Assembly (NCBI GenBank): GCA_022843405.1
Contig: JALHNQ010000034.1
Location: forward strand, 1-35,690
Length of the DNA stretch: 35,690 bases
Direction of reading: 5' to 3'
Origin: Methylocystis sp.
GTDB lineage: Bacteria; Pseudomonadota; Alphaproteobacteria; Rhizobiales; Beijerinckiaceae
The notes below the pieces were generated by a model, which did not search any database, had not been told where the DNA came from, and saw nothing but the letters and a program-made list of their open reading frames with translations. A program made the translations under genes and the position numbers. Below, one piece after another: positions 7,162 through 17,002 of this stretch. Numbering within the stretch: the stretch's first letter is position 1; each line of letters begins with the position of its first letter.

Positions 7162-8271
7162 CTAACTCCGTTTCGTGGCGCCTCTCCGCGCCACGTCGAT
7201 GATCATATCGGCGAGCCGTTCGGCGGCGTCGGCGACGCCGACGCTCCTTGCGGCTTCGGCGTTCGCGGCAAGCTGCACCGGCGCGTTTATGAGTTCCGTA
7301 AGTCGTCGCGCCAGAAATTCCGGCGTGAATTCGCTCTGCCGCACCGTTTCCGCGCCGCCGGCCTGCTCCAGAAAAGCGGCGTTCGCCGCCTGGTCCTGGT
7401 CGAGCGCATGCGGCAGCGGCACCAGCATCGCCGGACGTCCAATGACCGCAAGCTCAGAGACCGTCGACGCGCCGGCGCGGGCGATGACATAATGCGCCGC
7501 CGCGACCCGCGCCGGGAAGTCGGCGAAAAAGGGCGCAATCTCGGCGCCGACCCCGGCGCCTGCGTAGATCGCCTCGACACGCGCGATATCTTCGGGACGC
7601 GCCTGTTGCACGACGGCGACTTTCGCCCGCAGCGCGTCGGGGAGCGCCGCGACCGCCGCCGGCACAATGTCCGCCATGACGCGCGCGCCTTGCGAGCCGC
7701 CGGCGACGAGCAGCCGAAACATTCCATCATCGAATGTAGGATAAGGAATCTTCGCGGCCTCAAGCACATTGGGACGCACCGGATTGCCGGTGACGACGAC
7801 CTTGTTTTGCAGGGCTGGCGGCGTGACGAGAGTCGGCAGGCCGGCGGCGATTCTGTCGACGCGGCCGGCGAGGAAGCGGTTGGCCTTGCCCATCACGCCA
7901 TTCGCTTCATGCAAGGCGCTCGGCACGCCGAGATAGGAGGCGGCAAGCAAGGGCGGCACGGTCGGATAGCCGCCAAAGCCGATCACCGCGGCCGGCTTGA
8001 CATGCCGCAGCAGCGCCGCCGCCTGCGCCGTCCCGATGGCGAGACGCGCCACCGCCTGCGCCTTGGCGAAGAGCGAGCCGCCGCGCGGGGTCCCGGCGGA
8101 GATCACATGCATCGCCCGCGCGGGAAAGCTCCCGCCATAGCGGAGCGCGCGCTCCTCAGTGACGAGTTCCGCCGCCAGGCCGCGCGCGGCAAGCGCATGG
8201 GCGAGGGCCTCGGCCGGAAAGAGATGGCCGCCAGTGCCGCCCGCGGCGAGGAGAATCGGCGAATCGATCAT
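7162..8271 (-). CDS. murG: undecaprenyl-PP-MurNAc-pentapeptide GlcNAc transferase MurG
   Basis: MurG (369 aa, GT28 family) transfers GlcNAc from UDP-GlcNAc to lipid I to make lipid II at the inner face of the membrane. The diagnostic loop [12 protein letters not shown] is at residues 9-20. Others are [26 protein letters not shown], the C-terminal GGSQGAR loop, and [22 protein letters not shown] with the UDP-binding Glu. It starts at ATG 8271, 13 bp after the ftsW stop, without a strong Shine-Dalgarno. Length and motif order are normal. Confidence 0.97.
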   Translation of the reverse strand: MIDSPILLAAGGTGGHLFPAEALAHALAARGLAAELVTEERALRYGGSFPARAMHVISAGTPRGGSLFAKAQAVARLAIGTAQAAALLRHVKPAAVIGFGGYPTVPPLLAASYLGVPSALHEANGVMGKANRFLAGRVDRIAAGLPTLVTPPALQNKVVVTGNPVRPNVLEAAKIPYPTFDDGMFRLLVAGGSQGARVMADIVPAAVAALPDALRAKVAVVQQARPEDIARVEAIYAGAGVGAEIAPFFADFPARVAAAHYVIARAGASTVSELAVIGRPAMLVPLPHALDQDQAANAAFLEQAGGAETVRQSEFTPEFLARRLTELINAPVQLAANAEAARSVGVADAAERLADMIIDVARRGATKRS

Positions 8272-8284
8272 GCTGAGGCTTTTA

Positions 8285-9439
8285 TCACGCCGCCGCCGGA
8301 GCGCCCGTGGCGGCGAGTTCGCTCATCACCCGGGCTCGCGGCCGCTTACGGGTGACGGCGAGCAGAAAGCCCATGCCGAGCGACAGCGAAATGAGCGAGG
8401 AGCCGCCGTAAGAGACAAACGGTAGCGTCATGCCCTTGGCGGGCATGAGATGCACGTTGACCGCCATATTGATGCAGCTCTGCAGACCAAACAGCATCAC
8501 CAGCCCCGCCGTCGCAAAACGGCAGAAGGGATCGCTGTTGCGCGCCGCCGAGAACAGCCCCCGCACCACGACGAAGGCGAAGACCGCGGCGAGCGCGATA
8601 CAGACGAGAACGCCGAATTCCTCGCCGATGACCGCGAAGATGAAATCGGTGTGCGAGTCGGGCAGGATGCGCTTGATCACGCCCTCGCCGGGCCCCCTGC
8701 CGAACCATGATCCGGCGATGAAGCTTTCGAGCGCCGTCTCCGACTGAAAATTGGCCGGCACGCCGGCGACCGGCGGCGGCGGCTCCAGGAAGGTCTCGAT
8801 GCGCGCATGAACATGCGGCACGAACTTATAGGCGAGCAGCGCCGAAATGCCGCCAAGGCCGCCCAATCCGACCACCCATATCCAATGCAGACCGGCCATG
8901 AAGAACAGCGCCGCCCATACGATCGAAATCAACATCGTCTGTCCGAAATCGGGCTGTAGCATCAGCGGCACGATCGCGATCGGCAGCAGCAAAAGCGCGA
9001 TCAGATTTCCTGGAACATCCTTGCGCCGCGCCCCTTCGGAGAACGCCCAGGCGACCAGGACGACAAAGGCGGGCTTCAAGAATTCCGAGGGCTGAACGCC
9101 CAAGATCCATCGCTTCGCGCCCTTCACTTCCTGGCCATAGAAGATTGTGGCGAAGACAAGCGCCAGGGAGATAACGAAAATCACCAGCGCCAGCCGGCGC
9201 ACATGGCGCGGCGAAAGAAATGAGGTCGCGATCATCACGACGAGCGCCGGCACAAGATAAATCGCCTGTTTATTGACGAAGTGGAACGTCGCCAGATGCA
9301 GCCGCTCAGCAACGGGCGGACTGCCGGCCATGGCGAAGACCAGTCCGGCGACGATCAGCAAGGCGAGGCTTGCAAGCAGCCAGCGATCCACCGTCCACGC
9401 CCAGTCAGAGAACGGCGTTCGGTGCGCGCGAGAGATCAT
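8285..9439 (-). CDS. ftsW: septal peptidoglycan polymerase FtsW (SEDS family)
   Basis: FtsW (384 aa) is the SEDS glycan polymerase that works with FtsI at the division septum. About ten hydrophobic helices are visible. Family features include KGAKRWI (part of the conserved GA-RWI segment), the catalytic-region QPDFGQT loop, SWFGRGPGEGVIKRILPDSHTDFIFAV..E in the large periplasmic loop, and the C-terminal GMTLPFVSYGGSSL. Its ATG overlaps the murD stop as ATGA, implying translational coupling. It is about 30 residues shorter than E. coli FtsW, mainly at the N-terminus, as is common in alphaproteobacteria. Confidence 0.96.
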   Translation of the reverse strand: MISRAHRTPFSDWAWTVDRWLLASLALLIVAGLVFAMAGSPPVAERLHLATFHFVNKQAIYLVPALVVMIATSFLSPRHVRRLALVIFVISLALVFATIFYGQEVKGAKRWILGVQPSEFLKPAFVVLVAWAFSEGARRKDVPGNLIALLLLPIAIVPLMLQPDFGQTMLISIVWAALFFMAGLHWIWVVGLGGLGGISALLAYKFVPHVHARIETFLEPPPPVAGVPANFQSETALESFIAGSWFGRGPGEGVIKRILPDSHTDFIFAVIGEEFGVLVCIALAAVFAFVVVRGLFSAARNSDPFCRFATAGLVMLFGLQSCINMAVNVHLMPAKGMTLPFVSYGGSSLISLSLGMGFLLAVTRKRPRARVMSELAATGAPAAA

Positions 9440-10863
9440 GACAGCCCTCCTTTTCGCGCCGCTATGACGGCGGGAAGCCCCTCGACGAGTCCCCGAAAGG
9501 CGTCGCCGCGCGCTTCGAAATTGGCGAATTGGTCGTAGGACGCGCAGGCCGGCGACAGCAGCACGACGGGCGCCGGCGCGCCTTCACGAAGCGCGTCGAG
9601 CGCCGCGCGAGTCGTCGCGATGTCGAGCGTTCCGCAACGTTCGAAAGGCAGCGTCCCCTCCAGCGCGCGCGCGAAATCGTCGGTCGCCTCGCCGATCAAA
9701 TAGGCTTTGCGTATGCGCGAGAAATGCGGCCGCAGCGGCTCGACGCCGCCCTCTTTCGATCGGCCGCCGAGAATCCAGTAGATATCGGTAAAGCTCGTCA
9801 ACGCCTTTTCGGCAGCGTCGGCGTTGGTCGCCTTCGAGTCGTTGATAAACAGCGCGCGCTCGATGCGTCCGACTTCCTCCATGCGATGCGGAAGACCGGG
9901 GAAGCTCAACAATCCGCGCGCAATCTCGTCGTCGTCCAGTCCGCACTCCCATACGGCAGCGGCGGCAAAGGCGGCGTTTTGCGCATTATGCGCGCCGCGC
10001 AGCGCGCGCGCGCCTTCGAGCGAACCGATGAGTTCGGCTTCGTCGGGCGGGTGCCCCTCCTCGCGGAAGTAGACCTTTCGATCCTCGACGTAAAATCCCC
10101 ACTCAAGCGCGCGCTTCGCCGACACGGGCACGACGCGCTTCTCAGGCGGCGCGGCTTCGGCTAGGCGCGCGCCGATCGCATGGCAATAGGGGTCGTCGAC
10201 GCCGACCAAGGCCACTTCCGCCGCCGCGACCAGCCGTTCCTTGATCGCGGCGTAATTTTCGATCGTTCCATGGCGGTCGATATGGTCCGGCGTAATATTG
10301 ATCAGCACGCCGATGGTCGGCGCCAGCGACGGCGCGAGATCGATCTGGAATGACGAACATTCGATGACGTGAATGCGCTCATCCGACGGCGGCTCGAGAT
10401 CGAGAATCGGCACCCCGATATTGCCGCCAAGCTGCACGTCGCGGCCAGCTTCGCGCAGGATATGTGCGATCAGCGCCGTCGTCGTCGATTTGCCGTTGGT
10501 GCCGGTGATCGCGACAAAAGGCGAGCCGCCGGCGCGCGCTTCGCGCTCGCGACAGAACAGTTCGACGTCGCCGATGATCTGTACTCCGGCGGCCTTCGCC
10601 GCCTGCACAACCCAGTGAGGTTCGGGATGGGTCAGCGGCACGCCGGGAGAAAGGACCAGCGCTTCAAAGCCGCGCCAATCGACCACCGCGAGATCCTCAA
10701 GCGCGACGCCTTGCGCGACCGCTTTGAGCCGACCGGCCTCGCCGTCGTCCCAGGCGGCGACCCGCGCCCCGCCCGCGATCAGCGCGCGGGCGGTGGACAG
10801 GCCCGAACCGCCGAGGCCAAAAAGCGCGACGCGCTTGCCCTTGAATGTCTCGACCGGCGTCAT
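9436..10863 (-). CDS. murD: UDP-MurNAc-L-Ala--D-Glu ligase MurD
   Basis: MurD (475 aa) adds D-Glu to UDP-MurNAc-L-Ala. Seen are the N-terminal FGLGGSGLSTARAL (15-28), LSPGVPLTHPEP (71-82), the ATP loop ITGTNGKSTTTAL (119-131), NITPDHIDRHG in the central domain, and NDSKATN and SPACASYDQF in the C-terminal domain. The start ATG 10863 is chosen because homologues begin at this point; the reading frame stays open far upstream in antisense to mraY, so the first possible start is not meaningful. It lies two bases after the mraY stop and ends in an ATGA overlap with ftsW. Confidence 0.96.
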   Translation of the reverse strand: MTPVETFKGKRVALFGLGGSGLSTARALIAGGARVAAWDDGEAGRLKAVAQGVALEDLAVVDWRGFEALVLSPGVPLTHPEPHWVVQAAKAAGVQIIGDVELFCREREARAGGSPFVAITGTNGKSTTTALIAHILREAGRDVQLGGNIGVPILDLEPPSDERIHVIECSSFQIDLAPSLAPTIGVLINITPDHIDRHGTIENYAAIKERLVAAAEVALVGVDDPYCHAIGARLAEAAPPEKRVVPVSAKRALEWGFYVEDRKVYFREEGHPPDEAELIGSLEGARALRGAHNAQNAAFAAAAVWECGLDDDEIARGLLSFPGLPHRMEEVGRIERALFINDSKATNADAAEKALTSFTDIYWILGGRSKEGGVEPLRPHFSRIRKAYLIGEATDDFARALEGTLPFERCGTLDIATTRAALDALREGAPAPVVLLSPACASYDQFANFEARGDAFRGLVEGLPAVIAARKGGLS

Positions 10864-10865
10864 CG

Positions 10866-11948
10866 TCACCTCAGCTTCAAGGTCGAGAGGCCCATGAGGG
10901 CCAGCACGAAGGCGATGATCCAAAAGCGAATGACGATCTGCGGCTCCTTCCACCCCTTCTGCTCGAAGTGATGATGAATGGGCGCCATCAGGAAAATGCG
11001 CTTGCCGGTGAGCTTGTAATAGACGACCTGGATGATGACCGACGCGCCTTCGATGACGAAGAGTCCGCCGACGATGACGAGGATGAATTCCTGCTTTACC
11101 GCGACCGCCACCGAGCCGACAAGCCCGCCGAGCGCCAGCGAGCCGGTGTCGCCCATGAAGATTTGCGCAGGCGGCGCATTGAACCACAGAAAACCCAGAC
11201 CGGCGCCGATGAACGCCGAGCAGACGATGGTCAATTCGCCGACGCCGGCCACGTAATTGACGCCGAGATAGTTCGAAAAGATCGAATTGCCGACGAGATA
11301 AGCAAAGATCGCGAAGGCGCCGGCGGCGATCATCGACGGCACGATGGCGAGTCCGTCGAGTCCGTCGGTGAGATTGACGCAATTGCCCGCCGAGACGATG
11401 ACGAATGCGCCAAACAGGATGAAAAATGGGCCGAGCGTCGCGACATAGCCCCTCACCATGGGAATGGCGAGTTTGGTCATGTTCTCTCCGCCGCTACGCA
11501 TCAGCGCATAGCAAGCGAGGCCGGCGATCAAAAACTCCAGCGCCAGCCGCAGCTTTCCGGAGAAGCCGGCGTGCGACTGCTTGGTCACCTTGAGATAGTC
11601 GTCATAAAAGCCGATGAGGCCGAAGCCGACCGTGACGAAGAGCACGATCCACACATAGGAATTGCGCAAATTCGCCCAGAGCAGCGTCGCCGCGACTAAT
11701 CCCGATAGAATCATCAGGCCGCCCATCGTCGGCGTGCCTTTTTTGCTCACGAGATGCGAGGCCGGCCCGTCCTCGCGGATCGGCTGCCCCTTGCCCTGCT
11801 TGATGCGCAACGCCGCGATCACGCCCGGTCCGAAAAAGAAGACGAAGAACAGCGCCGTCGCCGCCCCCATGGCGGCGCGAAACGTGATGTAACGGAAGAT
11901 GTTGAGCGGACTGTAGAGATAGGAAAAGTCCGCAAGCAGCGTCAGCAT
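10866..11948 (-). CDS. mraY: phospho-MurNAc-pentapeptide transferase MraY
   Basis: MraY (360 aa) is the integral membrane enzyme that makes lipid I from UDP-MurNAc-pentapeptide and undecaprenyl phosphate. About ten transmembrane helices are evident. Catalytic and diagnostic motifs are [10 protein letters not shown] (69-78), DDYLK (116-120), NLTDGLDGL (192-200), the [10 protein letters not shown] loop, and the C-terminal IHHHFE histidine cluster. GAGGAG overlapping the murF stop precedes ATG 11948. Length is typical. Confidence 0.97.
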   Translation of the reverse strand: MLTLLADFSYLYSPLNIFRYITFRAAMGAATALFFVFFFGPGVIAALRIKQGKGQPIREDGPASHLVSKKGTPTMGGLMILSGLVAATLLWANLRNSYVWIVLFVTVGFGLIGFYDDYLKVTKQSHAGFSGKLRLALEFLIAGLACYALMRSGGENMTKLAIPMVRGYVATLGPFFILFGAFVIVSAGNCVNLTDGLDGLAIVPSMIAAGAFAIFAYLVGNSIFSNYLGVNYVAGVGELTIVCSAFIGAGLGFLWFNAPPAQIFMGDTGSLALGGLVGSVAVAVKQEFILVIVGGLFVIEGASVIIQVVYYKLTGKRIFLMAPIHHHFEQKGWKEPQIVIRFWIIAFVLALMGLSTLKLR

Positions 11949-11957
11949 CGTCTCTCC

Positions 11958-13376
11958 TCAATTCGCCATTTCGTCGGCGAATGCGGTTTTCAAGGCCGAG
12001 ACGATCCGCGACATCCGCGAACCATTGGAGCCCTTCACCATCACCACGTCGCCGGGCCGAACAGCGGAGAGAACCGCCTCTTCCAACTCCAGCGGCGTCG
12101 CCCGATGCGCGGCGCGCATTGAATCAGGCGCAGCGTAGCTCAGGCGCGACATTAACGGTCCGGAGGTGAATAGCAGATCAACCCTGGCGTCGATAAGGTC
12201 TCCGGCGAGCGCGGCGTGCAATTCGGCGGCCCGCGGCCCCAACTCCAGCATGTCGCCCAAGACCGCGATCCGGCGGCCGCCGGGTCCTGTCGGCGCGCCG
12301 CTAAGCAGTTCCAGCGCCGCGCGCATCGAGGTTGGGTTGGCGTTGTAGCTTTCGTCGATGAGCGTAAATTCGCCATCTGGCGTCGATATTTTCTCGCGTT
12401 GGCCGCGTCCGGACGGCGGCCTAAATTCGGCGAACGCCGACGCCGCCTCCTCCAGATCCACGTCGAAAATGGCGCCGACGAGCAGCGCCGCCAGCGCGTT
12501 GACGGCGAGATGCCTGCCCGGCGCGCCGACGCGGAAGCGCAGTCGACGCTCAAGAATCTGCGCTTCGACGAGAGCGCCTTCGCCATCCGGCGCGTAAGAC
12601 AGGAGCCGCGCGTTGGCGCCTTCCGTCTCGCCAAAACTGACGACATGGCTGGCGTTCGGCGCAGCCGCCGCGGCAAGACGCTCGTAAAAGCCATCGTCGC
12701 GGTTGATGATCGCGACGCCGCCGTCGAGCCCGGAAAAGATTTCGGCTTTGGCGTCCGCGATCTTTTCGATCGAACCGAAATATTCAAGATGAACCGGCGC
12801 GATGCGGGTGACGACGGCGACGTGCGGTCGAACCTGGGCGACGAGCGCGGCGATTTCGCCCGCGTGGTTCATGCCGAGTTCGAACACGCCAAAGCGCGTC
12901 TCCGCCGGCATACGCGCAAGCGTCAAGGGCACGCCCCAGTGATTGTTGTAAGACGCCGCCGAGGCATGCGTGTCGCCAAAGCGCGACAGCATGAGCCGGG
13001 TCATGTCCTTTGTCGACGTCTTGCCGACCGAACCGGTGATGGCGGTGATGAAAGCTTCGGTCCGTTCCCGCGCGCGCTGACCGAGCGATTCGAGCGACTG
13101 TTGCACGTCCCTGACGACCAACAACGGACCCGCGCCGGAAAGCTCGGCCGCATGCGCTTCGTCGACCACCGCCGCCGCCGCGCCCTTTTCGAACGCCGTC
13201 CGCACGAAGTCATGGCCGTCGCGCGTTTCGCCCTTGATGGCGAAAAACAGGTCTCCGGGCAGAAGCGTGCGCGTGTCGATGGAAACGCCGGCGGCTTCGC
13301 GCGCAAGGCCGCCGCTGGCGCGCGCGCGCAACGCGCCGACCAGCGCCAATCCCGACCATAGCGGCCTCCCGGTCAT
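11958..13376 (-). CDS. murF: UDP-MurNAc-tripeptide--D-Ala-D-Ala ligase MurF
   Basis: MurF (472 aa) adds D-Ala-D-Ala to UDP-MurNAc-tripeptide. The ATP loop is [12 protein letters not shown] (about 114-125). Other features are [34 protein letters not shown] and [10 protein letters not shown] in the substrate-binding C-terminal part, all typical for MurF. ATG 13376 is preferred over TTG 13382 because GGAG (13385-13388) is eight bases from the ATG but only two from the TTG. ATG 13376 overlaps the murE stop as ATGA, so it depends on murE translation reaching that stop. See the murE frameshift. Confidence 0.96.
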   Translation of the reverse strand: MTGRPLWSGLALVGALRARASGGLAREAAGVSIDTRTLLPGDLFFAIKGETRDGHDFVRTAFEKGAAAAVVDEAHAAELSGAGPLLVVRDVQQSLESLGQRARERTEAFITAITGSVGKTSTKDMTRLMLSRFGDTHASAASYNNHWGVPLTLARMPAETRFGVFELGMNHAGEIAALVAQVRPHVAVVTRIAPVHLEYFGSIEKIADAKAEIFSGLDGGVAIINRDDGFYERLAAAAAPNASHVVSFGETEGANARLLSYAPDGEGALVEAQILERRLRFRVGAPGRHLAVNALAALLVGAIFDVDLEEAASAFAEFRPPSGRGQREKISTPDGEFTLIDESYNANPTSMRAALELLSGAPTGPGGRRIAVLGDMLELGPRAAELHAALAGDLIDARVDLLFTSGPLMSRLSYAAPDSMRAAHRATPLELEEAVLSAVRPGDVVMVKGSNGSRMSRIVSALKTAFADEMAN

Positions 13377-14823
13377 GGGCAATGCTCCTTTAGCGCCTGC
13401 GCGATCGCCTCATGATCGGAAAACGGCAAAACGCGCCCGCCGACGATCTGCCCGGTCTCGTGACCTTTCCCCGCCACGACGAGCGCATCGCCTGTTTGAA
13501 GTTCGGCGACGGCGCTGGCGATCGCCGCGCGCCGGTCCCCGATCTCGATGACATGCGCCGCGCCGCCGCGGGTTCCTTCCAGAATTTCAGCGCGAATGGC
13601 GGCGGCGTCCTCGCTGCGCGGATTATCGTCGGTGACGATGGCGACATCGGCGGCGCGGGCGACGATTTCGCCCATCAGCGGCCGTTTGCCACGGTCGCGA
13701 TCGCCGCCGCAACCGAAAACGACAATCAGGCGATTTTTTGTCAGCGGCCGCAAAGTGGCGAGCACCTTCTCCAGCGCGTCCGGCTTATGGGCGTAATCGA
13801 CGAAAATGGGGGCGCCCTTGCATTGCCCGACGAGTTCGAGCCGGCCCGGCGCGCCTTTGAGCGCTTGGAGCGCCGCGAATACCGAGAGGGGTCATCGCCG
13901 CTCGCGATGGCGAGGCCGGCGGCGACCAGCGCGTTTGAGACCTGAAACGCGCCGGCGAGCGGCAGGTTCACTTCATATTCGGCGCCCTCGTAAGCGAGCC
14001 GCAATGGCGTCGCCAGCGCGTTCGGCGTCGCCGAGAGGAGCGTGATCGCTTCTCCCTTGGAACCGACGCTGAAAATCGTGAGGCCGCTCTCACGGCAAAC
14101 TTCGATCACGCGAGACGCGACGTCGCTGTCGGCGTCGATCACGACCGTCTGGCCCGGACGCATCAGCGTATCGAAGAGCCGCATCTTCGCGGCGAAATAG
14201 TCCTCCATGTCGGCGTGATGGTCGAGATGATCACGCGAAAAATTAGTGAAGCCGGCGACGTCAATCCGCATCCCGTCAAGACGCCGCTGATCGATCCCGA
14301 GCGACGACGCCTCCATCGCGAGATGGGTGACGCCGCGTGCCGCAAGATCGTCCAGCGTCTTCTGCAACTCGACCGGCTCGGGCGTGGTCAGCGCCCCGTA
14401 ATGCGCGCCGCGCGAATCGACGATCCCCACCGTGCCGAGCGAGGCCGCCTCATGTCCAAGCGTAGCCCAGATTTGACGCAGGAAGGCGACGACCGAGGTC
14501 TTGCCGCTCGTTCCGGTGACGGCGGCGATCATCGACGGCTGACGCGGATAGAAACGCGCTGCCGCAAGCGCCAGCGCGCGCCGAACGTCGTCGACGACGA
14601 TGAGCGGCAACGGACATTGCGCGGCGCGCTGCGCAACGACGACGCCGGCGCCGCGCGCGGCGGCGTCGGCGACATAGGACATGCCGTCGCCGGCATGACC
14701 GGGTATTGCGAAAAATACGAAGCCGTCGCGCGCCATTCGACTGTCGGCCGTCAGGCCGGCGATCTTGAGCCCGCGCAAGGCGGGCTCTAGGTCAGGCGTC
14801 GCGAGCAGTTCGGACAGCAGCAT
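13373..14823 (-). CDS. murE: UDP-MurNAc-tripeptide synthetase MurE, interrupted by a 1-nt frameshift
   Basis: MurE adds meso-diaminopimelate to UDP-MurNAc-L-Ala-D-Glu. The N-terminal frame carries [18 protein letters not shown] (102-111) and [14 protein letters not shown]. After IASGDDPS it turns into an unrelated Arg/Ser-rich tail that stops at 13741. The true continuation ([33 protein letters not shown], then [15 protein letters not shown] and DDNPRSED) is in the next frame to 13373. The DNPR motif indicates meso-DAP specificity. Adding one base to the G run at 13888-13891 gives [12 protein letters not shown] and exactly 484 codons, a normal length. A sequencing or assembly error is the likeliest cause, as murE is essential. 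ATG 14823 overlaps the ftsI stop. Confidence 0.93.
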
Positions 14824-16598
14824 CAATGTCCTCCCCCGCCGCGCGCGGGAACATTGACGTAGCCATATCCCAATTTGGCGAGGAGCGGGAAAGGCTGGTG
14901 CGGCGGCTCGAATCGCGGTGCGAGACCGAGGATCGGACCGACGCGCTCGATGATCTCGCCCGTTACTTGGCCTGCGTTATAGGCCGCCGTCGCGTAGCCG
15001 CCGGTTTCCGGCAATCCCTGCGGTTCGTCCATGATGGTCAAGAACAGATATTTCGGCTTGTCCGAGGGGGCGACGGCCATGAAGGTGTTAAACAGCTTGG
15101 TCTTCGAATAATGCCCGTTGACGACCTTTTCCGCCGTGCCGGTCTTGCCGCCGACGTAATAGCCGGCGATGTTGACTTTTCGCGCCGTGCCGATTTCGGC
15201 GTTGAGGCGCATCAGATAGCGCATCGCCTCGCTCGTCTCAGGCCTTATCACGCTTTCGGCGCCGTCCTTGGCTTCCTCCTCGCTGCGCTTGATGAAAGTT
15301 GGCGTGATCAGATAGCCGCCGTTCATCAACGCGCCGACCGCCATCATCGCCTGCAGCGGCGCCACCGCGAGACCATGTCCGAAGGCGATGGTCATGGTGT
15401 TCAATTCGCCCCAGTTTTTCGGCACGATCGGTTCGGCGCTCTCCGGCAATTCGGTGCGCATGCGGGTCAGCTGGCCCATCTTGCGCAGGAACGCCTTGTG
15501 CCGCTCGACGCCCTGGCCCATCGCCATGCGCGCGGTGCCGACATTGGAGGAATAGGTGAAGACTTCCGGCAGGGTCAGCGCGCGATTTTGCGCGTGATAG
15601 TCATGGATTTTGAAGCGACCGAACGATAGCACGCCGCGCGCGTCGAGCCTTGAATTGAGATTGACCTTGCCGGAGTCGAGCGCCATCGCGATGGTCAGCG
15701 CCTTGAACGTCGAGCCCATCTCATAAACGCCGACGCTCATGCGGTTGATGTGGATCGGATCGAGCGCTTCCGTCGGCTTGTTGGGATCGTAGTCGGGGAG
15801 CGACGCCAGCGCGATCACTTCGCCGGTATTGACGTCCATGATCGCCGCGGCGCCAGCCTTCGCCTTGAAGTGGGTCACGCCTTTCTCGAGCTCGTCGCGC
15901 AGCGCATGCGTCGCGCGTATGTCGAGCGAAAGCGAAATGGGCTTCAGCTCCTCGGGCGTCGCGCCAAAGCCGGCGCCGTGCAGATCGGCGAGCCCCTGCC
16001 CGTCGATGTATTTTTCGATGCCGGCGATCCCCTGATTGTCCACATTGGCGAAGCCGAGCACATGCGCGCCGATCGGCCCGTTGGGGTAGACGCGCTTGTT
16101 TTCGGCGATCAATCCGACCCCCGGCAATCCGAGATGGAAAACCTCGTCGCGCTGATGCGTCGTGACTTCGCGCTTCACCCAAACGAAGCCTTTTCTGGAC
16201 CCGAGCCGCTCACGCATTTCGCGCGAGTCGAGCCCCGGCAGAGCGGCGGTCAACAGCTCGGTCGCTTCATCCTTGTCGATGATGCGGCGCGGCTCGGCGA
16301 AAACCGACATCACCTTCACGTCGCTGGCGAGCACCTCGCCGTTGCGATCGAGAATGTCCGGGCGAGACGCGGCGACAGCCTCCGCCGCGGCGCGCCGCGT
16401 CGTCGCCGCTTCCGGCTTGAAGCCCAGATAAACGAGCTTGATTGCGATCACCCCATAGAGCGCGAGAAAGCCCAAGGCAGCGAGCCTCATGCGCGACGCG
16501 CTCAAATCGAGACTTGTCGAAAAGATGGCGCGCAGCAGCGCCCGGATTCTCAGCGCTGGCGAAGGCGGTGGTTGCGTATCGCGCACGGTCTGCGTCAT
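14823..16598 (-). CDS. ftsI: septal transpeptidase FtsI (PBP3)
   Basis: This 591-aa class B penicillin-binding protein cross-links septal peptidoglycan together with FtsW. There is a cytoplasmic N-terminus, one membrane anchor (about 38-58), then the dimerisation/pedestal domain (RPDILDRNGEVLA from 79, NKRVYPNGPIGAHVLGF 168-183). The transpeptidase domain has the active-site STFK (296-299), SSN (350-352) and KTGT (485-488). Its ATG overlaps the ftsL stop (ATGA), and its TGA overlaps the murE ATG. It is the target of beta-lactams such as cephalexin in other bacteria. Confidence 0.97.
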   Translation of the reverse strand: MTQTVRDTQPPPSPALRIRALLRAIFSTSLDLSASRMRLAALGFLALYGVIAIKLVYLGFKPEAATTRRAAAEAVAASRPDILDRNGEVLASDVKVMSVFAEPRRIIDKDEATELLTAALPGLDSREMRERLGSRKGFVWVKREVTTHQRDEVFHLGLPGVGLIAENKRVYPNGPIGAHVLGFANVDNQGIAGIEKYIDGQGLADLHGAGFGATPEELKPISLSLDIRATHALRDELEKGVTHFKAKAGAAAIMDVNTGEVIALASLPDYDPNKPTEALDPIHINRMSVGVYEMGSTFKALTIAMALDSGKVNLNSRLDARGVLSFGRFKIHDYHAQNRALTLPEVFTYSSNVGTARMAMGQGVERHKAFLRKMGQLTRMRTELPESAEPIVPKNWGELNTMTIAFGHGLAVAPLQAMMAVGALMNGGYLITPTFIKRSEEEAKDGAESVIRPETSEAMRYLMRLNAEIGTARKVNIAGYYVGGKTGTAEKVVNGHYSKTKLFNTFMAVAPSDKPKYLFLTIMDEPQGLPETGGYATAAYNAGQVTGEIIERVGPILGLAPRFEPPHQPFPLLAKLGYGYVNVPARGGGGH

Positions 16599-17002
16599 GG
16601 CTTGCGTCGCTCTTGCCCCTGCGTTTTGGGCGTCGTTGTCGACGCGCCGCCAGGGACGGGCGGCGTCGCCGGCATGCTCAATCCGAGCGAGTCGAGCTTC
16701 TGGCCGATGGAATCGACGCGCGGCGCTCTTTCGGGAAGCGATTGGGCGGCGACGATTTGGGTAGCGTCGAGCTGTTTCATGCCCGGCAGATAGGCGTCGG
16801 CGAGCTGTTGAATGCGCTCAGGCCTCGTCATATAGGCCCATTCCGCGCGCAACACCGCAATCGCGTCGCGCTCCTGCCTGATCTCGATCTTGGTTTTTGT
16901 AATCTGCTCGGCGCGATAGCTCGTCTGATATTTGATCGAATAGGCGTAGACCGCCGAACCGACCAGGGCGAGAATCGCGACGATGTTGAGGAACCGCAGC
17001 AT
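16595..17002 (-). CDS. ftsL: cell division protein FtsL
   Basis: FtsL-like bitopic protein of 135 aa: a very short cytoplasmic end, one membrane helix (about 4-22, FLNIVAILALVGSAVYAY) and a periplasmic coiled-coil segment (EQITKTKIEIRQERDAIAVLRAEWAYMTRPERIQQLAD). The AEW(A/x)xLxxPxRIQ pattern is the alphaproteobacterial FtsL signature. A low-complexity Pro/Thr tail (ATPPVPGGASTTTPK) follows. FtsL with FtsB and FtsQ activates FtsWI. Position between rsmH and ftsI and a one-base overlap with the rsmH stop support the call. Confidence 0.92.
   Translation of the reverse strand: MLRFLNIVAILALVGSAVYAYSIKYQTSYRAEQITKTKIEIRQERDAIAVLRAEWAYMTRPERIQQLADAYLPGMKQLDATQIVAAQSLPERAPRVDSIGQKLDSLGLSMPATPPVPGGASTTTPKTQGQERRKP

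Noticed and set aside
10864-11382. Upstream extension of the murD frame
   Set aside because: It overlaps mraY on the same strand in another frame and encodes Arg-rich, non-homologous sequence; MurD homologues begin at ATG 10863.
12216-13361. 381-codon rightward frame antisense to murF
   Set aside because: Low-complexity Arg/Gly-rich product on the opposite strand of a clearly coding murF; typical of GC-rich antisense frames. The same applies to long frames at 15750-16793 and 17140-18099.
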